DNA of 33,475 bases. It comes from a bacterium HR23 (GTDB lineage Bacteria; Chloroflexota; Dehalococcoidia; Lucifugimonadales; HRBIN23). The stretch lies in the NCBI GenBank assembly GCA_002923335.1, contig BEHZ01000002.1, positions 1 through 33,475 on the forward strand, in the 5' to 3' direction. Under the pieces are notes generated by a model that saw nothing but the letters and a program-made list of their open reading frames with translations, was not told the origin of the DNA and made no database searches. Position numbers and translations under genes: made by a program. This document shows positions 13,381 through 21,936 of this stretch, piece by piece (within the stretch, counting starts at the first letter, position 1; each line of letters begins with the position of its first letter).

Positions 13381-13800
13381 ATGCGTATCCTGGCTTTGGA
13401 TGTGGGCGCCCGGCGTATTGGGTGCGCCCTCAGCGACCCGGAGGGGCGCATCGCCTTCCCCGCCGAGACCCTCCAACGGCGCACCCTGCTGGAGGATATC
13501 CAGGCAGTGCTGGCCCTGGCGCACCGCCAGGGGGTGCAGGCCATTGTGGTGGGCCTGCCCGTTTCCCTGAGTGGCGAAAAAGGTCCACAGGCCCGGGAGG
13601 TGCTGGCCTTTGTGGAAGCCCTGCGTCGGGCCAGCCCCCTGCCCGTGGAGACCTGGGATGAGCGCTTCACCACAGTGGAAGCGGAACGCCTCCTGCGGGA
13701 GGCGGGCCGTCAGCCCTCCCGTGAGAAGGCCCGGCGGGATGCGGCAGCCGCCGCCGTCCTCCTGCAGGCCTATCTGGATGGGCGGGTGCGGAGAGGATAG
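13381..13800 (+). CDS. ruvX: Putative pre-16S rRNA nuclease / Holliday junction resolvase-like YqgF
   Basis: RNase H-fold nuclease of the YqgF/RuvX family, in other bacteria linked to 16S rRNA 5'-end maturation. Motifs are LALDVGARRIG at the N-terminus, VVGLPVSLSGEKG in the middle, DERFTTVEAE, and a C-terminal RRDAAAAAVLLQAYLD carrying the last catalytic Asp. At 139 aa it has typical length. ATG 13381 is chosen because the RNase H strand begins there and GGAGG lies about 10 bases upstream; the frame is open further upstream but overlaps alaS. The alaS-ruvX order is common in bacteria, supporting the call and cotranscription. Confidence 0.93.
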   Translation: MRILALDVGARRIGCALSDPEGRIAFPAETLQRRTLLEDIQAVLALAHRQGVQAIVVGLPVSLSGEKGPQAREVLAFVEALRRASPLPVETWDERFTTVEAERLLREAGRQPSREKARRDAAAAAVLLQAYLDGRVRRG

Positions 13801-13832
13801 AGACGCGGCAAGCGAGGACAAAGAGGGATACT

Positions 13833-14681
13833 ATGGGCCGTGTGCGCCTGCCGGCGGTGGCCGGTCTCTTCTACCCCTGGGGCCGGCAAGCCTTGCAGGA
13901 GGAGATAGCCTGGTGCTACCGCCATCCCCTGGGGCCGGGTGCGCTTCCCGCTTTGACAGACACCCCCCTGGGAGATTCCCTCGGTCTTATCGCTCCTCAC
14001 GCCGGCTACCGCTATTCAGGGCCGATCAGCGCCCATGCCTATGCTTTCGTGGCCGCAGCGGGGCGTCCCCAGGGGGTGCTGGTCTTGGGGCCGGACCACT
14101 ACGGACTAGGTGCGTCCCTCTCCCTGTCCGACGCCGACACCTGGGAGACGCCTCTGGGCCAGACCCCTGTCTTCCACGCCTATGACGCCCACTTCCAAGA
14201 GCGCCTCCCTGAATTGCGTCCCAGCCCCGAAGGACACCGACGGGAGCACTCCCTGGAGGTGCACCTACCCTTCCTCCAGCATCTCCTGGGAGAGGCGTTC
14301 CCCTTTCTGCCCATCGCCATGCGAGACCAAGGGGTTGAGACTGCCTTACGGCTAGGGCAAGCGTTGGCCGAGGTGGTGCCCCGTCGTGGCTGGCTGGTCA
14401 TCGCCTCCACCGACCTCTCCCACTACTACCCCGAGGAGCGGGCACGCCCGCTGGACCGGCGTGTGCTCAAGGCCATCCTCACCGGAAGGCCGGGAGCGGT
14501 AGCGGAGGTGGCGGAGGAGGTGAATATGTGCGGACCCGGTCCGGTGATGGCGCTCTTGGCGTGCTTCGCCCAGTGGGGGCGTGCAGTGCCCAGCCTTCTG
14601 GCCTATGCCACCTCAGGAGACATCAGCGGGGAGCGGGAGGCGGTGGTGGGGTATGCGAGCCTTGCGCTGCGCAGGGGGTAA
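13833..14681 (+). CDS. amrB: AmmeMemoRadiSam system protein B (MEMO family)
   Basis: A MEMO-family protein, structurally related to class III ring-opening dioxygenases. In prokaryotes it is usually found with AmmeMemoRadiSam proteins A and a radical SAM partner; the reaction is not established. Signature motifs are visible in order: RLPAVAGLFYP, APHAGYRYSGP, LGPDHYG, REHSLEVHLPFLQ, STDLSHYYP and MCGPGPVMALL, and length 282 aa is typical. The histidines of PHAGY, PDHYG and EHSLEVH would form the metal-site-like cluster. It follows ruvX after 32 bases. Neither partner gene is in the window. Its last 69 bases overlap the convergent regulator gene, so the two 3' ends share sequence. Confidence 0.9.
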   Translation: MGRVRLPAVAGLFYPWGRQALQEEIAWCYRHPLGPGALPALTDTPLGDSLGLIAPHAGYRYSGPISAHAYAFVAAAGRPQGVLVLGPDHYGLGASLSLSDADTWETPLGQTPVFHAYDAHFQERLPELRPSPEGHRREHSLEVHLPFLQHLLGEAFPFLPIAMRDQGVETALRLGQALAEVVPRRGWLVIASTDLSHYYPEERARPLDRRVLKAILTGRPGAVAEVAEEVNMCGPGPVMALLACFAQWGRAVPSLLAYATSGDISGEREAVVGYASLALRRG

Positions 14682-15428
14682 CGGAGTTTCGGGGGGGCCT
14701 TTGCCTGCTCTAGCGTCATCGGGCGGTGTGTGCTCATCGGCCGACGGCAGGAGGCCCTTGGCCCGCAGATATTGCATGACCACATATACTCGGGGGTGCA
14801 CCTCCTCGGGCAGCCCGCCCAGTTTGCTGTAGATACTGTTGATGTGGCGTTCCACCGTCTTCGGTTCCAGGAATAGGGCCTGGGCGATGCCGGCGTTGCT
14901 ATAGCCCTGGGCCATGTAGGCGAGGACCTCCTGCTCTCGGGGCGAGAGGCCGTTGAGAAGGGAGGGAGAGGTGGCCTCCCCCAGCATCCCTTCAAAGAGG
15001 AGCGGGTCAAGGATAATACGCCCTTCGGCTACGGCGAGGAGGATGTGGACGATGTCCTCTGGGGAGTTGAGCGTGTTCTTGTAGAGGACAGCACATCCCC
15101 AGGCGCTGGAGCGGGTGAAGGAGCGGAGGGGGGTCAGGGCCCGGGGGTCGTGGAGGGCCATCAACACTGCAAGAGCAGTGGTGGGTGAGTAGGCTCGCAC
15201 CCCCTGCAAGGCCTCCACCGTGGCGGGAGCGAGGCGTTTCACCCCTATCAGCATCACATCGGGCCTGAGGGAACCCGCCACCGAAGTGAGGGCGGGGGAG
15301 GAGGTGTCTCCAGCGACACCACACAGGGCGAAGCGGGGATGGGAGGCGAAAAAGGAACGGAAGGCCTCCCGGAAGAGGGCCTGCTCCTCGGCGATGTAAA
15401 GGCGGAGGGGTTTATGCGTTGTCTCCAT
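14613..15428 (-). CDS. LuxR/NarL-type regulator with degenerate (pseudo-)receiver domain
   Basis: A 271-residue transcription regulator with an N-terminal receiver-like domain (residues about 7-130) and a C-terminal LuxR-type helix-turn-helix (LSPREQEVLAYMAQGYSNAG, then KTVERHINSIYSKLG). The receiver lacks the phosphorylation chemistry: the acidic pair is EE (YIAEEQ), the phosphoacceptor Asp is Gly (PDVMLIGVK), and the Thr/Ser switch is Met (VLMALHD); the Lys is kept (LYKNT). It is therefore probably controlled by something other than phosphorylation. ATG 15428 is chosen because the receiver begins there; the open frame upstream is non-conserved. No histidine kinase is adjacent. A close paralogue lies at 28722-29495. 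The 3' end overlaps the MEMO gene by 69 bases. Confidence 0.85.
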   Translation of the reverse strand: METTHKPLRLYIAEEQALFREAFRSFFASHPRFALCGVAGDTSSPALTSVAGSLRPDVMLIGVKRLAPATVEALQGVRAYSPTTALAVLMALHDPRALTPLRSFTRSSAWGCAVLYKNTLNSPEDIVHILLAVAEGRIILDPLLFEGMLGEATSPSLLNGLSPREQEVLAYMAQGYSNAGIAQALFLEPKTVERHINSIYSKLGGLPEEVHPRVYVVMQYLRAKGLLPSADEHTPPDDARAGKGPPETPLPPAQRKARIPHHRLPLPADVS

Positions 15429-15528
15429 AGGAGTTCTCTCGCAGGATAGCCTTACGGACAGGGGCGGCACAAGCCCCAAAAGGGACTGCTCCTCTGGCCA
15501 AGGGTCATCAAGACCGCACTTACCATAA

Positions 15529-15540
15529 GATTGCGCAATC
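15529..15540. promoter_or_regulatory. Perfect 12-base palindrome upstream of the regulator gene
   Basis: GATTGCGCAATC is a perfect dyad about 100 bases before the regulator start and 125 bases before the EF-G2-like gene, inside their shared divergent intergenic region. It could be an operator for autoregulation. No clear -35/-10 pair could be fixed beside it, so this is a weak call. Confidence 0.3.
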
Positions 15541-15664
15541 AGCGTCCCCCATTTGCGCCCTGTAGGGCGTGCCGGGTGTCTCAAGGGAAGTGCCCCTCGC
15601 CCCATTGTCATGAGGGGGGGTGCTCCTTTACCATGTAGCCAGGCGCGCCGAAAGGAGGCGTTGG

Positions 15665-17722
15665 ATGGCCACCTTCACCCCAGATCGCCTACGCAATGTT
15701 GCTTTGCTGGGCCACACCGGTTCGGGGAAGACCACCCTGGGGGAGGCCCTGCTGTTTGCTACAGGTGCCATCTCCCGCATGGGGCGTGTGGAGGACGGCA
15801 ACACGGTGGCCGACTATGAGCCGGAGGCAGTGAAGCGGCGGGGCAGTGTCCAGTTAGCCCTCTTGCCCTGCTTCTGGAAAGAGCACAAAATCACCTTCAT
15901 TGACACGCCCGGTTACTTCGACTTTACAGGGGAGGTGATTTCCGCCCTGCGGGCTGTGGACGCAGTGGTGTTGTGCGTCTCGGCCAATGCTGGCGTGGAA
16001 GTCATCACCGAACAGATGTGGGAGCGTGTCCAGGAGCAACACCTGCCCTGTCTGATCGTCATCACCAAGATGGACCGGGAGAACGCCGACTTCTCCCGCT
16101 GTCTGGCCAGTATCCAGCAGACCTTTGGACGGCAGTGTGTGGCCTACCAGATACCCATCGGTGCCGCCCAGACCTTTAGTGGCATCGTTCCCCTTCTGCC
16201 CCTGCCGGAGAGCATCCCCGCCGAGGTGAAGGCCCAGGTAGAGCAGGCACGGGAGCGCCTGGTAGAGGCCATCGCCGAGACCGACGACGCCCTGGCCACC
16301 AAATACCTGGAGGGGGAGGTTATTGCCGACCAGGACCTCCAGCACGCCCTCCGGGCAGGGGTCGTGCAGGGGAAAGTGGTGCCCGTGCTGGTAACCAGCG
16401 CCCTGCAGGGGAAGGGCGTTCCCCAACTGCTGGACGCGGTGCTGGCCCTTTTGCCCTCGCCTGCCGAGAGCCCCCCTGTGGAGGCCACCAACCCCGCCAC
16501 TGGCCAGAAGGAGGCTCTGCGGACCGACCCTTCCGGCCCCCTGGCCGCCCTGGTCTTCAAGACCACCGCCGACCCCTATGTGGGGAAACTCTCCCTCTTT
16601 CGGGTGGTCAGCGGGACCTTCACCCCGGGAGAGGTGTTCAACGCTACGAAAGGGCAAACGGAACGGGTGGGGCAGGTTTTTCTCCTGCGGGGCAAGACCC
16701 AGGAAGCGGTGCCCTCTCTCATGGCGGGGGACATTGGTGCAGTTACCAAACTCCAGGCTACCAGCACCGGCGACACCCTGTGCAACCGGGACCACCCCCT
16801 GGTGGTGCCCGGCCTCTCCTTCCCCGAGCCCCTCTACTCCCTGGCGGTGTATCCCAAGACCAAGGCCGACCTGGATAAACTCGGACCGGCCCTCGCCCGC
16901 CTAGTGGAGGAAGACCCCTCCCTCCGCTTCACCCGGGAGCCGGGGACGGGGGAGGCGCTTCTGCAGGGCCTGGGGGACGCCCACCTGGATGTCGCCCTGC
17001 AGCGGGCGCAGCGCAAGTTCGGCGTTGGCCTGGTGGTGCAGACCCCCAAGGTGCCTTATAAGGAAACGGTCTCCGCCCGTGCCGACCGTGTAGAGAGCAG
17101 GTATAAGAAGCAGACGGGTGGCCACGGCCACTACGCCCACATCGTGGTGCGCATTGAACCTTTGCCCCGAGGGTCGGGCCTGGAGTTCGCCGAGGAGGTG
17201 GTCGGGGGGGTGGTGCCCAAGGAATTCATCCCGGCGGTGGAGAAGGGGGTGAAGCGGGCAGCCGCCGAAGGGGTGGTGGCGGGCTATCCCGTTACCGATG
17301 TGCGGGTCGTCCTTTTTGACGGCTCCTCCCACCCGGTAGACTCGGCCAGCGGGGACTTTGAAATCGCCGGCTACGAGGGCCTGCGCAAGGGAGTTCTCCA
17401 GGCCAACCCGGTGCTCCTGGAGCCCATTATGCGCCTGGAGGTAACGGTGCCCGACCAGTTCAGCGGGGATGTGATAGGCGACCTGAACGGGAAGCGGGGG
17501 CGCATCCTGGGGATGACGCCCCTGGGCAACGGCAAGACGCAGATAGATGCCCTGGTGCCTTTGGTGGAGGTGCAGAGGTATGTGCTGGACCTGCGCTCCC
17601 TTACCCAGGGGCGGGGCACCTTCCGCATGACCTTTGACCACTACGAGGAATTGCCTCCCCATTTGGCCCAGAAGGTCATTGAACAGGTCAAGCAGGCGCG
17701 TGCCGAGGGAGGAGGGAGGTAG
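15665..17722 (+). CDS. Elongation factor G-like GTPase (EF-G2 type)
   Basis: A translational GTPase of the EF-G family, 685 aa, with all EF-G domains in order. G1 is GHTGSGKTT, G3 is DTPGYFDF and G4 is TKMD; the C-terminal domains include the domain IV segment YKKQTGGHGHYAHI and the domain V region (PIMRLEVTVPDQFSGDVIGD). Two features mark it as the EF-G2-like subgroup rather than the main translocase: the switch I sequence is KRRGSVQ instead of the canonical RGITI, and the catalytic His of DTPGH is Tyr. ATG 15665 has AGGAGG 6 bases upstream. The usual rpsL-rpsG-tuf neighbours are absent. Its exact job (translocation, recycling or a stress role) is not determined by sequence. Confidence 0.88.
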   Translation: MATFTPDRLRNVALLGHTGSGKTTLGEALLFATGAISRMGRVEDGNTVADYEPEAVKRRGSVQLALLPCFWKEHKITFIDTPGYFDFTGEVISALRAVDAVVLCVSANAGVEVITEQMWERVQEQHLPCLIVITKMDRENADFSRCLASIQQTFGRQCVAYQIPIGAAQTFSGIVPLLPLPESIPAEVKAQVEQARERLVEAIAETDDALATKYLEGEVIADQDLQHALRAGVVQGKVVPVLVTSALQGKGVPQLLDAVLALLPSPAESPPVEATNPATGQKEALRTDPSGPLAALVFKTTADPYVGKLSLFRVVSGTFTPGEVFNATKGQTERVGQVFLLRGKTQEAVPSLMAGDIGAVTKLQATSTGDTLCNRDHPLVVPGLSFPEPLYSLAVYPKTKADLDKLGPALARLVEEDPSLRFTREPGTGEALLQGLGDAHLDVALQRAQRKFGVGLVVQTPKVPYKETVSARADRVESRYKKQTGGHGHYAHIVVRIEPLPRGSGLEFAEEVVGGVVPKEFIPAVEKGVKRAAAEGVVAGYPVTDVRVVLFDGSSHPVDSASGDFEIAGYEGLRKGVLQANPVLLEPIMRLEVTVPDQFSGDVIGDLNGKRGRILGMTPLGNGKTQIDALVPLVEVQRYVLDLRSLTQGRGTFRMTFDHYEELPPHLAQKVIEQVKQARAEGGGR

Positions 17723-17736
17723 GAAGTAGGAGCGGT

Positions 17737-18006
17737 ATGCGGGAAATACCCAGAGAGGAATACCTGGCCTTTAGGGCCACACACCCTTCTGTGGTCATTG
17801 AAGGGAAGTGCGTGCGCCTGCAGGACGGGGGGAAAATTCCCCTTTTGCAACCGGCCGAATTTCGCTTGGAAACCACGACGGTCTGGTCCTTTGAAAATAG
17901 GGGTAAGTGGGCAACGCACCGGGGGGACTACCGGGGGAACTGGGCACCAGAGATCCCCAGGAACCTCATCTTGCGCAAATTGCAGGAGTTGTGGCCGCAG
18001 GCATAG
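17737..18006 (+). CDS. Truncated DNA methyltransferase remnant (N4/N6 type), small ORF
   Basis: An 89-residue ORF whose second half (TTTVWSF, WATHRGDYRGNWAPEIPRN) matches, from memory, the region just before the SAM-binding motif in site-specific DNA methyltransferases of the N4/N6 methylase family. After IPRNLIL the expected continuation into the catalytic motifs is missing; instead the frame ends within 11 codons. The likely reading is a methyltransferase that lost its catalytic part, although a deliberately short accessory protein cannot be excluded. ATG 17737 has AGGAG a few bases upstream. It lies 14 bases after the EF-G2-like gene and 15 bases before the nuclease gene, and base composition drops compared with the flanking genes. 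Confidence 0.55.
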   Translation: MREIPREEYLAFRATHPSVVIEGKCVRLQDGGKIPLLQPAEFRLETTTVWSFENRGKWATHRGDYRGNWAPEIPRNLILRKLQELWPQA

Positions 18007-18021
18007 CATGAGGTATAACCC

Positions 18022-18999
18022 ATGGCTAAACCGAACTACTTTCTCGTCTCGGTGTCAACTCGCCAACATCTGGACCTGTGCCTGAGGTATGCGCTGGCTG
18101 GGTTTACAAACAGCATCGCAGGGGTGTGGACTTTCGTTGAAATTCGTGAGGGCGATTTCGTTTCCTTCCTTTACGGCGCCCGCGCGTTCAACCTGTATCA
18201 GGTTGTCGCCAAGGAGGCAATACGGCGATTTGTCGGAATGCCCCCATGGCCACCTGTTTCGTTCAGGCAGTCTGGCAGGTCATACCATTTTCCGTTTCGG
18301 CTTCACTTGCGCCCGGTCCGCAAGTTTTGTGAGTCTTTGGTGCGCCGAGAATTTGCCTATGTAGCCGAGAATCTGCTCTTGCGGGCCGGCTACCGCAAAA
18401 CGCATTTCCAAGCAGACCAAACAACCTTGCAAAATGTCTCGCAAATGGGCGAGCTTTGGAACGACGTTGGTAAGCGCTTGGTAATGCGGCCCTACTGCAC
18501 CTTTGAGCCGCAGTTCACGCTTGCCGGAACGCACGAGGACATCCCTTTCGTTTTCCATTTGCACGAGACCATTTTGCAGGCTGCAATCAGGCAATATCTG
18601 TCCGGCGTGGCGAACCTCACTCGGTTCTTGTCAATGGCCGGCTTTAATGGTCTCTCGGCAAGCGCACTTGAAGCATTGGGCGAGAAGGCGCTATCGCAAG
18701 GGCATGTTGACATCCTGCTCAAGGACCGAGTTCCCATTGCACAAGCAAGGAAAATTGCTGTGGAAGTCAAACTGGGCACAGCGCAGCCAAGTCATTTGAA
18801 GCAGTTGAGGGGCTACATGGAGGAACTGGGAGACGAATGCATCGGAGGAGTTTTGATCGCCAAGGAGTTCTCCAAAACCATTGTGCGTCAGGCAGCGGGA
18901 CTGAAAATCGGCTTGGTTCGTTACGGACTCAACCTTGACAATAGTAGACATTACACTTTTGACGAAATTCTGTCCAAACTGCAGTTTTACTCAGTTTGA
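18022..18999 (+). CDS. Two-domain nuclease: EVE/PUA-like N-terminus with NucS-like PD-(D/E)XK C-terminus
   Basis: A 325-residue protein. Residues about 5-110 have the layout of an EVE/PUA-like domain (YFLVSVSTRQHLDLCLRYAL, GVWTFVEIREGDFVSFLYG, YHFPFRLHLRPV); such domains often read modified bases. Residues about 210-300 form a PD-(D/E)XK nuclease core: GHVDILLKD supplies the Asp, VEVKLG the ExK, and HLKQLRGYMEEL the following helix, most like the NucS/DUF91 nuclease group. It sits right after a truncated methyltransferase, so it was probably the restriction partner, or a modification-dependent nuclease. A hand count of 18421-18480 gives 50% G+C against 70% at 17221-17280, suggesting transfer. 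GAGG lies 9 bases before ATG 18022. Domain assignments are by motif only. Confidence 0.65.
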   Translation: MAKPNYFLVSVSTRQHLDLCLRYALAGFTNSIAGVWTFVEIREGDFVSFLYGARAFNLYQVVAKEAIRRFVGMPPWPPVSFRQSGRSYHFPFRLHLRPVRKFCESLVRREFAYVAENLLLRAGYRKTHFQADQTTLQNVSQMGELWNDVGKRLVMRPYCTFEPQFTLAGTHEDIPFVFHLHETILQAAIRQYLSGVANLTRFLSMAGFNGLSASALEALGEKALSQGHVDILLKDRVPIAQARKIAVEVKLGTAQPSHLKQLRGYMEELGDECIGGVLIAKEFSKTIVRQAAGLKIGLVRYGLNLDNSRHYTFDEILSKLQFYSV

Positions 19000-19009
19000 C
19001 TCCGTGCAT

Positions 19010-19700
19010 CCTTCCAGCTGGAAGTCCGATCAACCCTCCAGCGGAAGCGGTAAGGTGAAAGGTCCGGCTTGCGGCCGCGGCGGTGTTGACGGCATCGGCG
19101 CGGGATGCAGGGTCGGATGCCTCGGCGCCACAAGGATTGCCGAAAGGCGTCGCTGTTGTAGCCTTTGTCGGTGACCGGCACCTGGGGCCGAGGGCGCGGC
19201 CGTCCGCGCCGTCGGGGAACCCGGACCGTCTGCACTGTCGCCTCTGTCCACCGAATCTCGGCCGGTTGCGCACCGGCCACCATGCCCCCAATGGGCAGGC
19301 CCTGGCCTTCTGTCACCAGCATCCACTTGCTCCCTTTGCCTCGTATAGTCACGTCCACCGCCTCGCCCCCCTTTTGGCCGGAACAAACGTGCCGTCCAGG
19401 AAGGCCTGGGTCCGTTGCCGTTGGCCTCGCTCCTCCAGGATGGCCAGACACGTCCGCCAAATGCGTTCCCAGACGCCTTCCTGCTGCCACCGCCGGGACC
19501 GCCACCAGTAGTCACCGGACTCCCATCCTCCGCGGCATGTCTTCCCACCGACACCCCGTGCGCAGCGAATACAGAATCCCGCTCAAGGTCCGCCGGTCAT
19601 CTGCCCTCGGCTTCCCCCGCCCCCCTGGGGTGGAAGCAACGGCCGGATGGCTATCCACTGCGCATCCTGAGATCCCTGACCGTGGCCAGCCTCCTTCCCA
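19010..19700 (-). pseudogene. IS5-family transposase remnant, frameshifted and truncated
   Basis: Reading the minus strand, transposase blocks appear in order but in different frames: DAQWIAIRPLLPP near 19660, then DDRRTLSGILYSLRTGCRWE near 19600-19540, an in-frame stop, then QQEGVWERIWRTCL and AFLDGTFVPAK near 19480-19380, then a third frame with AVDVTIRGKGSKWMLVT, VTDKGYNSDAF and FRWRVDRT. These are the DDE blocks of IS5-family transposases. At least two frameshifts and a stop break the gene, the catalytic Glu (normally VERT) is Asp, and about the last 40 residues are missing where the sequence meets the nuclease gene. I could not fix terminal inverted repeats. No other gene is supported in this stretch. 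Confidence 0.8.
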
Positions 19701-19800
19701 TAGGGCTGACCATAGTTAACCCCATCTTCGGGTGTTTTTGAAATGGCTTGTAGGACCTTTTTCCCCGTGCGAGGGAAGGGCTGTCCAACTTGGAACGCTG

Positions 19801-20460
19801 TCATTCCCGTAACTTCTCCAGTTTCTCGTCTTTCCCCGCCAGAATGAAGGTGTCATCGGGCTGAATGCGCTCGTCCTCGGCCGGGAGGAGGATCACGTCC
19901 TTCCCCCGGCGGATGGCCAGCACCGCTAGGCCATATTTATCCCTCGGCCCCGAAAGCCCCGCCTCCTTCAGGGTCATGCCGTGGAAGGCTTCCGGCAGGC
20001 GCACCTTGCTCAGGCCAAAGCCGGGGGCTACCTCCATATACTCCAGCACATCGGGGGTGAAGAGACTGCGGGCCACCCGCTCCCCCATCTCCTGCTCGGG
20101 GTAGACCACTCGATCGGCCCCCACCCGTGCCAGGGTGCGCCCGTGGAGGTCATCCCGTGCTCGTGCCACGATATAGGGCATGCCCATGCTCTTCAAGAGG
20201 ACGGTGCACATAATGCTGGCCTGCACATCGGAGCCGATGGCGATAACCGCGGCGTCAAAATTGGGGGCGCCCAGTTCCCGCAATACCGCCTCGCTGGTGG
20301 CGTCGGCCTTGACGGGGTAAGTAATCTGCCCCACCAGGGCCTGCACCAGTTGCTCGTTGGTGTCTATCCCAAGCACATCGTAGCCCATCTGGTAGAGGGT
20401 GCGGGCCACCCGTGCCCCGAAGCGTCCCAGTCCCACCACGATGACCTGTCGTTTCGGCAT
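19801..20460 (-). CDS. ktrA: Potassium uptake regulatory subunit, TrkA/KtrA family
   Basis: Cytosolic RCK-domain protein that gates the KtrB potassium transporter in response to nucleotide. The N-terminal RCK_N Rossmann motif is VGLGRFGARVA with the ribose-binding Asp in VLGIDTNE, and residues about 135-219 form the RCK_C domain. At 219 aa it is a single-RCK KtrA-type subunit rather than the duplicated TrkA of proteobacteria. ATG 20460 follows the transporter stop by 7 bases, so the two are one operon with the channel first. This side of the operon borders the transposase remnant. Confidence 0.93.
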   Translation of the reverse strand: MPKRQVIVVGLGRFGARVARTLYQMGYDVLGIDTNEQLVQALVGQITYPVKADATSEAVLRELGAPNFDAAVIAIGSDVQASIMCTVLLKSMGMPYIVARARDDLHGRTLARVGADRVVYPEQEMGERVARSLFTPDVLEYMEVAPGFGLSKVRLPEAFHGMTLKEAGLSGPRDKYGLAVLAIRRGKDVILLPAEDERIQPDDTFILAGKDEKLEKLRE

Positions 20461-20467
20461 GGCTCAC

Positions 20468-21907
20468 CTACGCTATGCGCACTGGCTCTTGAGCGAAGCG
20501 GAGGACGGCGGGGCGCTCCCTGGGCATCAGGGCCAGCGCCAGGGTCAACGGCCCCAACCGCCCCAACAGCATGGTAAGGATAATTACCACCTTCCCCGCA
20601 ATAGACAGTTGGGGCGTTACCCCGGTGCTCAGCCCCACCGTCCCGAAGGCGGAGACAACCTCAAAAAGGAAACTCAAGAAGTTCCCCTGGCGCTCCACAA
20701 AGGTCATGAAGAAGGACGCCACGAAAACGATGGTCAGTCCCAGGAAGGCGACCGCCAGGGCACGGTGCACCACCTGGGCAGGGATCTCCCGTCCGAAGGC
20801 GTTTACATACTGCTGGCCCCGCAGGGAGGCCACCATGGTTGCCACCAGCACCCCCACGGTGTTGATACGGATACCGCCCCCGGTAGAGGCGGAGGCGGTG
20901 CCGATGAACATCAACGCGACGATGAAGAAGAAGGTGGCCTGATTCATCCCGCTGAAGTCCACGGTGGTGAAGCCGGCGGTGCGGGCGCTCACCGAGAAGA
21001 AGAGGGCATTCACTATCTTTCCCCACACGGGAAGGGCACCCAAAGTCGCCCGGTGGGCATATTCAAATCCCAGCACCACCAGGGTGCCCGCCGTCCACAG
21101 GGCGAGACTGGCGACCACCACCATCTTGGTGTCCAGGGCAAGGCGAGACCACCGGCGCGTCCGCACCAGGTCCGCCATTACAGGGTAACTGAGGCCGCCC
21201 AGGATAATAAGGAGCATCATCACCGCCAGGGAGGGCACATCTAGGGAGAGGAGGCTCAGGTTGCGGGAGCCGGGGAGGATGGCAAAGCCGGCGTTGTTGA
21301 AAGCACTGACCCCGTGGAAAACCCCCTGCCAGAGGGCTGTAGCCCAGGAGGCGTCTGGGAGCACGCTCTTCAACCGCCACGCCAGAAGGAGGCTCCCCAT
21401 GGCCTCAATGGCCAGGAAGGTCAGGACGGTGCCCCGCATCACCTGCACCACGTGCCCTACCTGGTGGAGGCCCAAAGGCTGTTGCATCACCAGTTGGTGC
21501 GCCAGAGAGAGGCGCTGACCCAAAACCAGGAGCAGGAAACTGGCCAGAGTCATCCACCCCAACCCTCCCACCAGGATAAGGGCCCAAATAATGCCCTGGC
21601 CCAGAGGCGTCCAGTAGGTAGCGGTGTCCACCACTACCAGCCCCGTTACCGTTGCCGCCGAGGTTGCGGTGAAGAAGGCGGTCATAAAGGGCGTCATTTT
21701 GCCCTCGGTGTTGGCCCAGGGCAAGAGGAGGAGCCCAGTGCCCACCAGCACTAGGAACAGGAAGCCATAGATAATGCTCAGGGGCGACGCCAGGCGCTGG
21801 GACGGTGGTTTGGGCAGGGCTAACTGAAAAACGATGGGGCGCAACTGGGCAAGCCGTGGGCGACGCACCACCACATCCCCGGGGCGGGGACGCCAGGCTT
21901 GGGACAC
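20468..21907 (-). CDS. ktrB: Potassium transporter, TrkH/KtrB family
   Basis: Membrane subunit of a Ktr/Trk potassium uptake system, 479 aa, with four M1-P-M2 repeats. The four selectivity-filter segments are recognisable: SAATVTGL, SAFNNAGF, ARTAGFTT and FGTVGLST, each with the conserved Gly. A GTG start at 21907 is supported by AGGAGG about 5 bases upstream; no better ATG exists before the first transmembrane segment (SPLSIIYGFLFLVLVGTGLL). Cotranscribed with ktrA 7 bases downstream. A TATATT box lies about 30 bases upstream of the start. Confidence 0.94.
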   Translation of the reverse strand: MSQAWRPRPGDVVVRRPRLAQLRPIVFQLALPKPPSQRLASPLSIIYGFLFLVLVGTGLLLLPWANTEGKMTPFMTAFFTATSAATVTGLVVVDTATYWTPLGQGIIWALILVGGLGWMTLASFLLLVLGQRLSLAHQLVMQQPLGLHQVGHVVQVMRGTVLTFLAIEAMGSLLLAWRLKSVLPDASWATALWQGVFHGVSAFNNAGFAILPGSRNLSLLSLDVPSLAVMMLLIILGGLSYPVMADLVRTRRWSRLALDTKMVVVASLALWTAGTLVVLGFEYAHRATLGALPVWGKIVNALFFSVSARTAGFTTVDFSGMNQATFFFIVALMFIGTASASTGGGIRINTVGVLVATMVASLRGQQYVNAFGREIPAQVVHRALAVAFLGLTIVFVASFFMTFVERQGNFLSFLFEVVSAFGTVGLSTGVTPQLSIAGKVVIILTMLLGRLGPLTLALALMPRERPAVLRFAQEPVRIA

Positions 21908-21936
21908 CTTTCCTCCTGTGGGAGATACTCTTTAGT

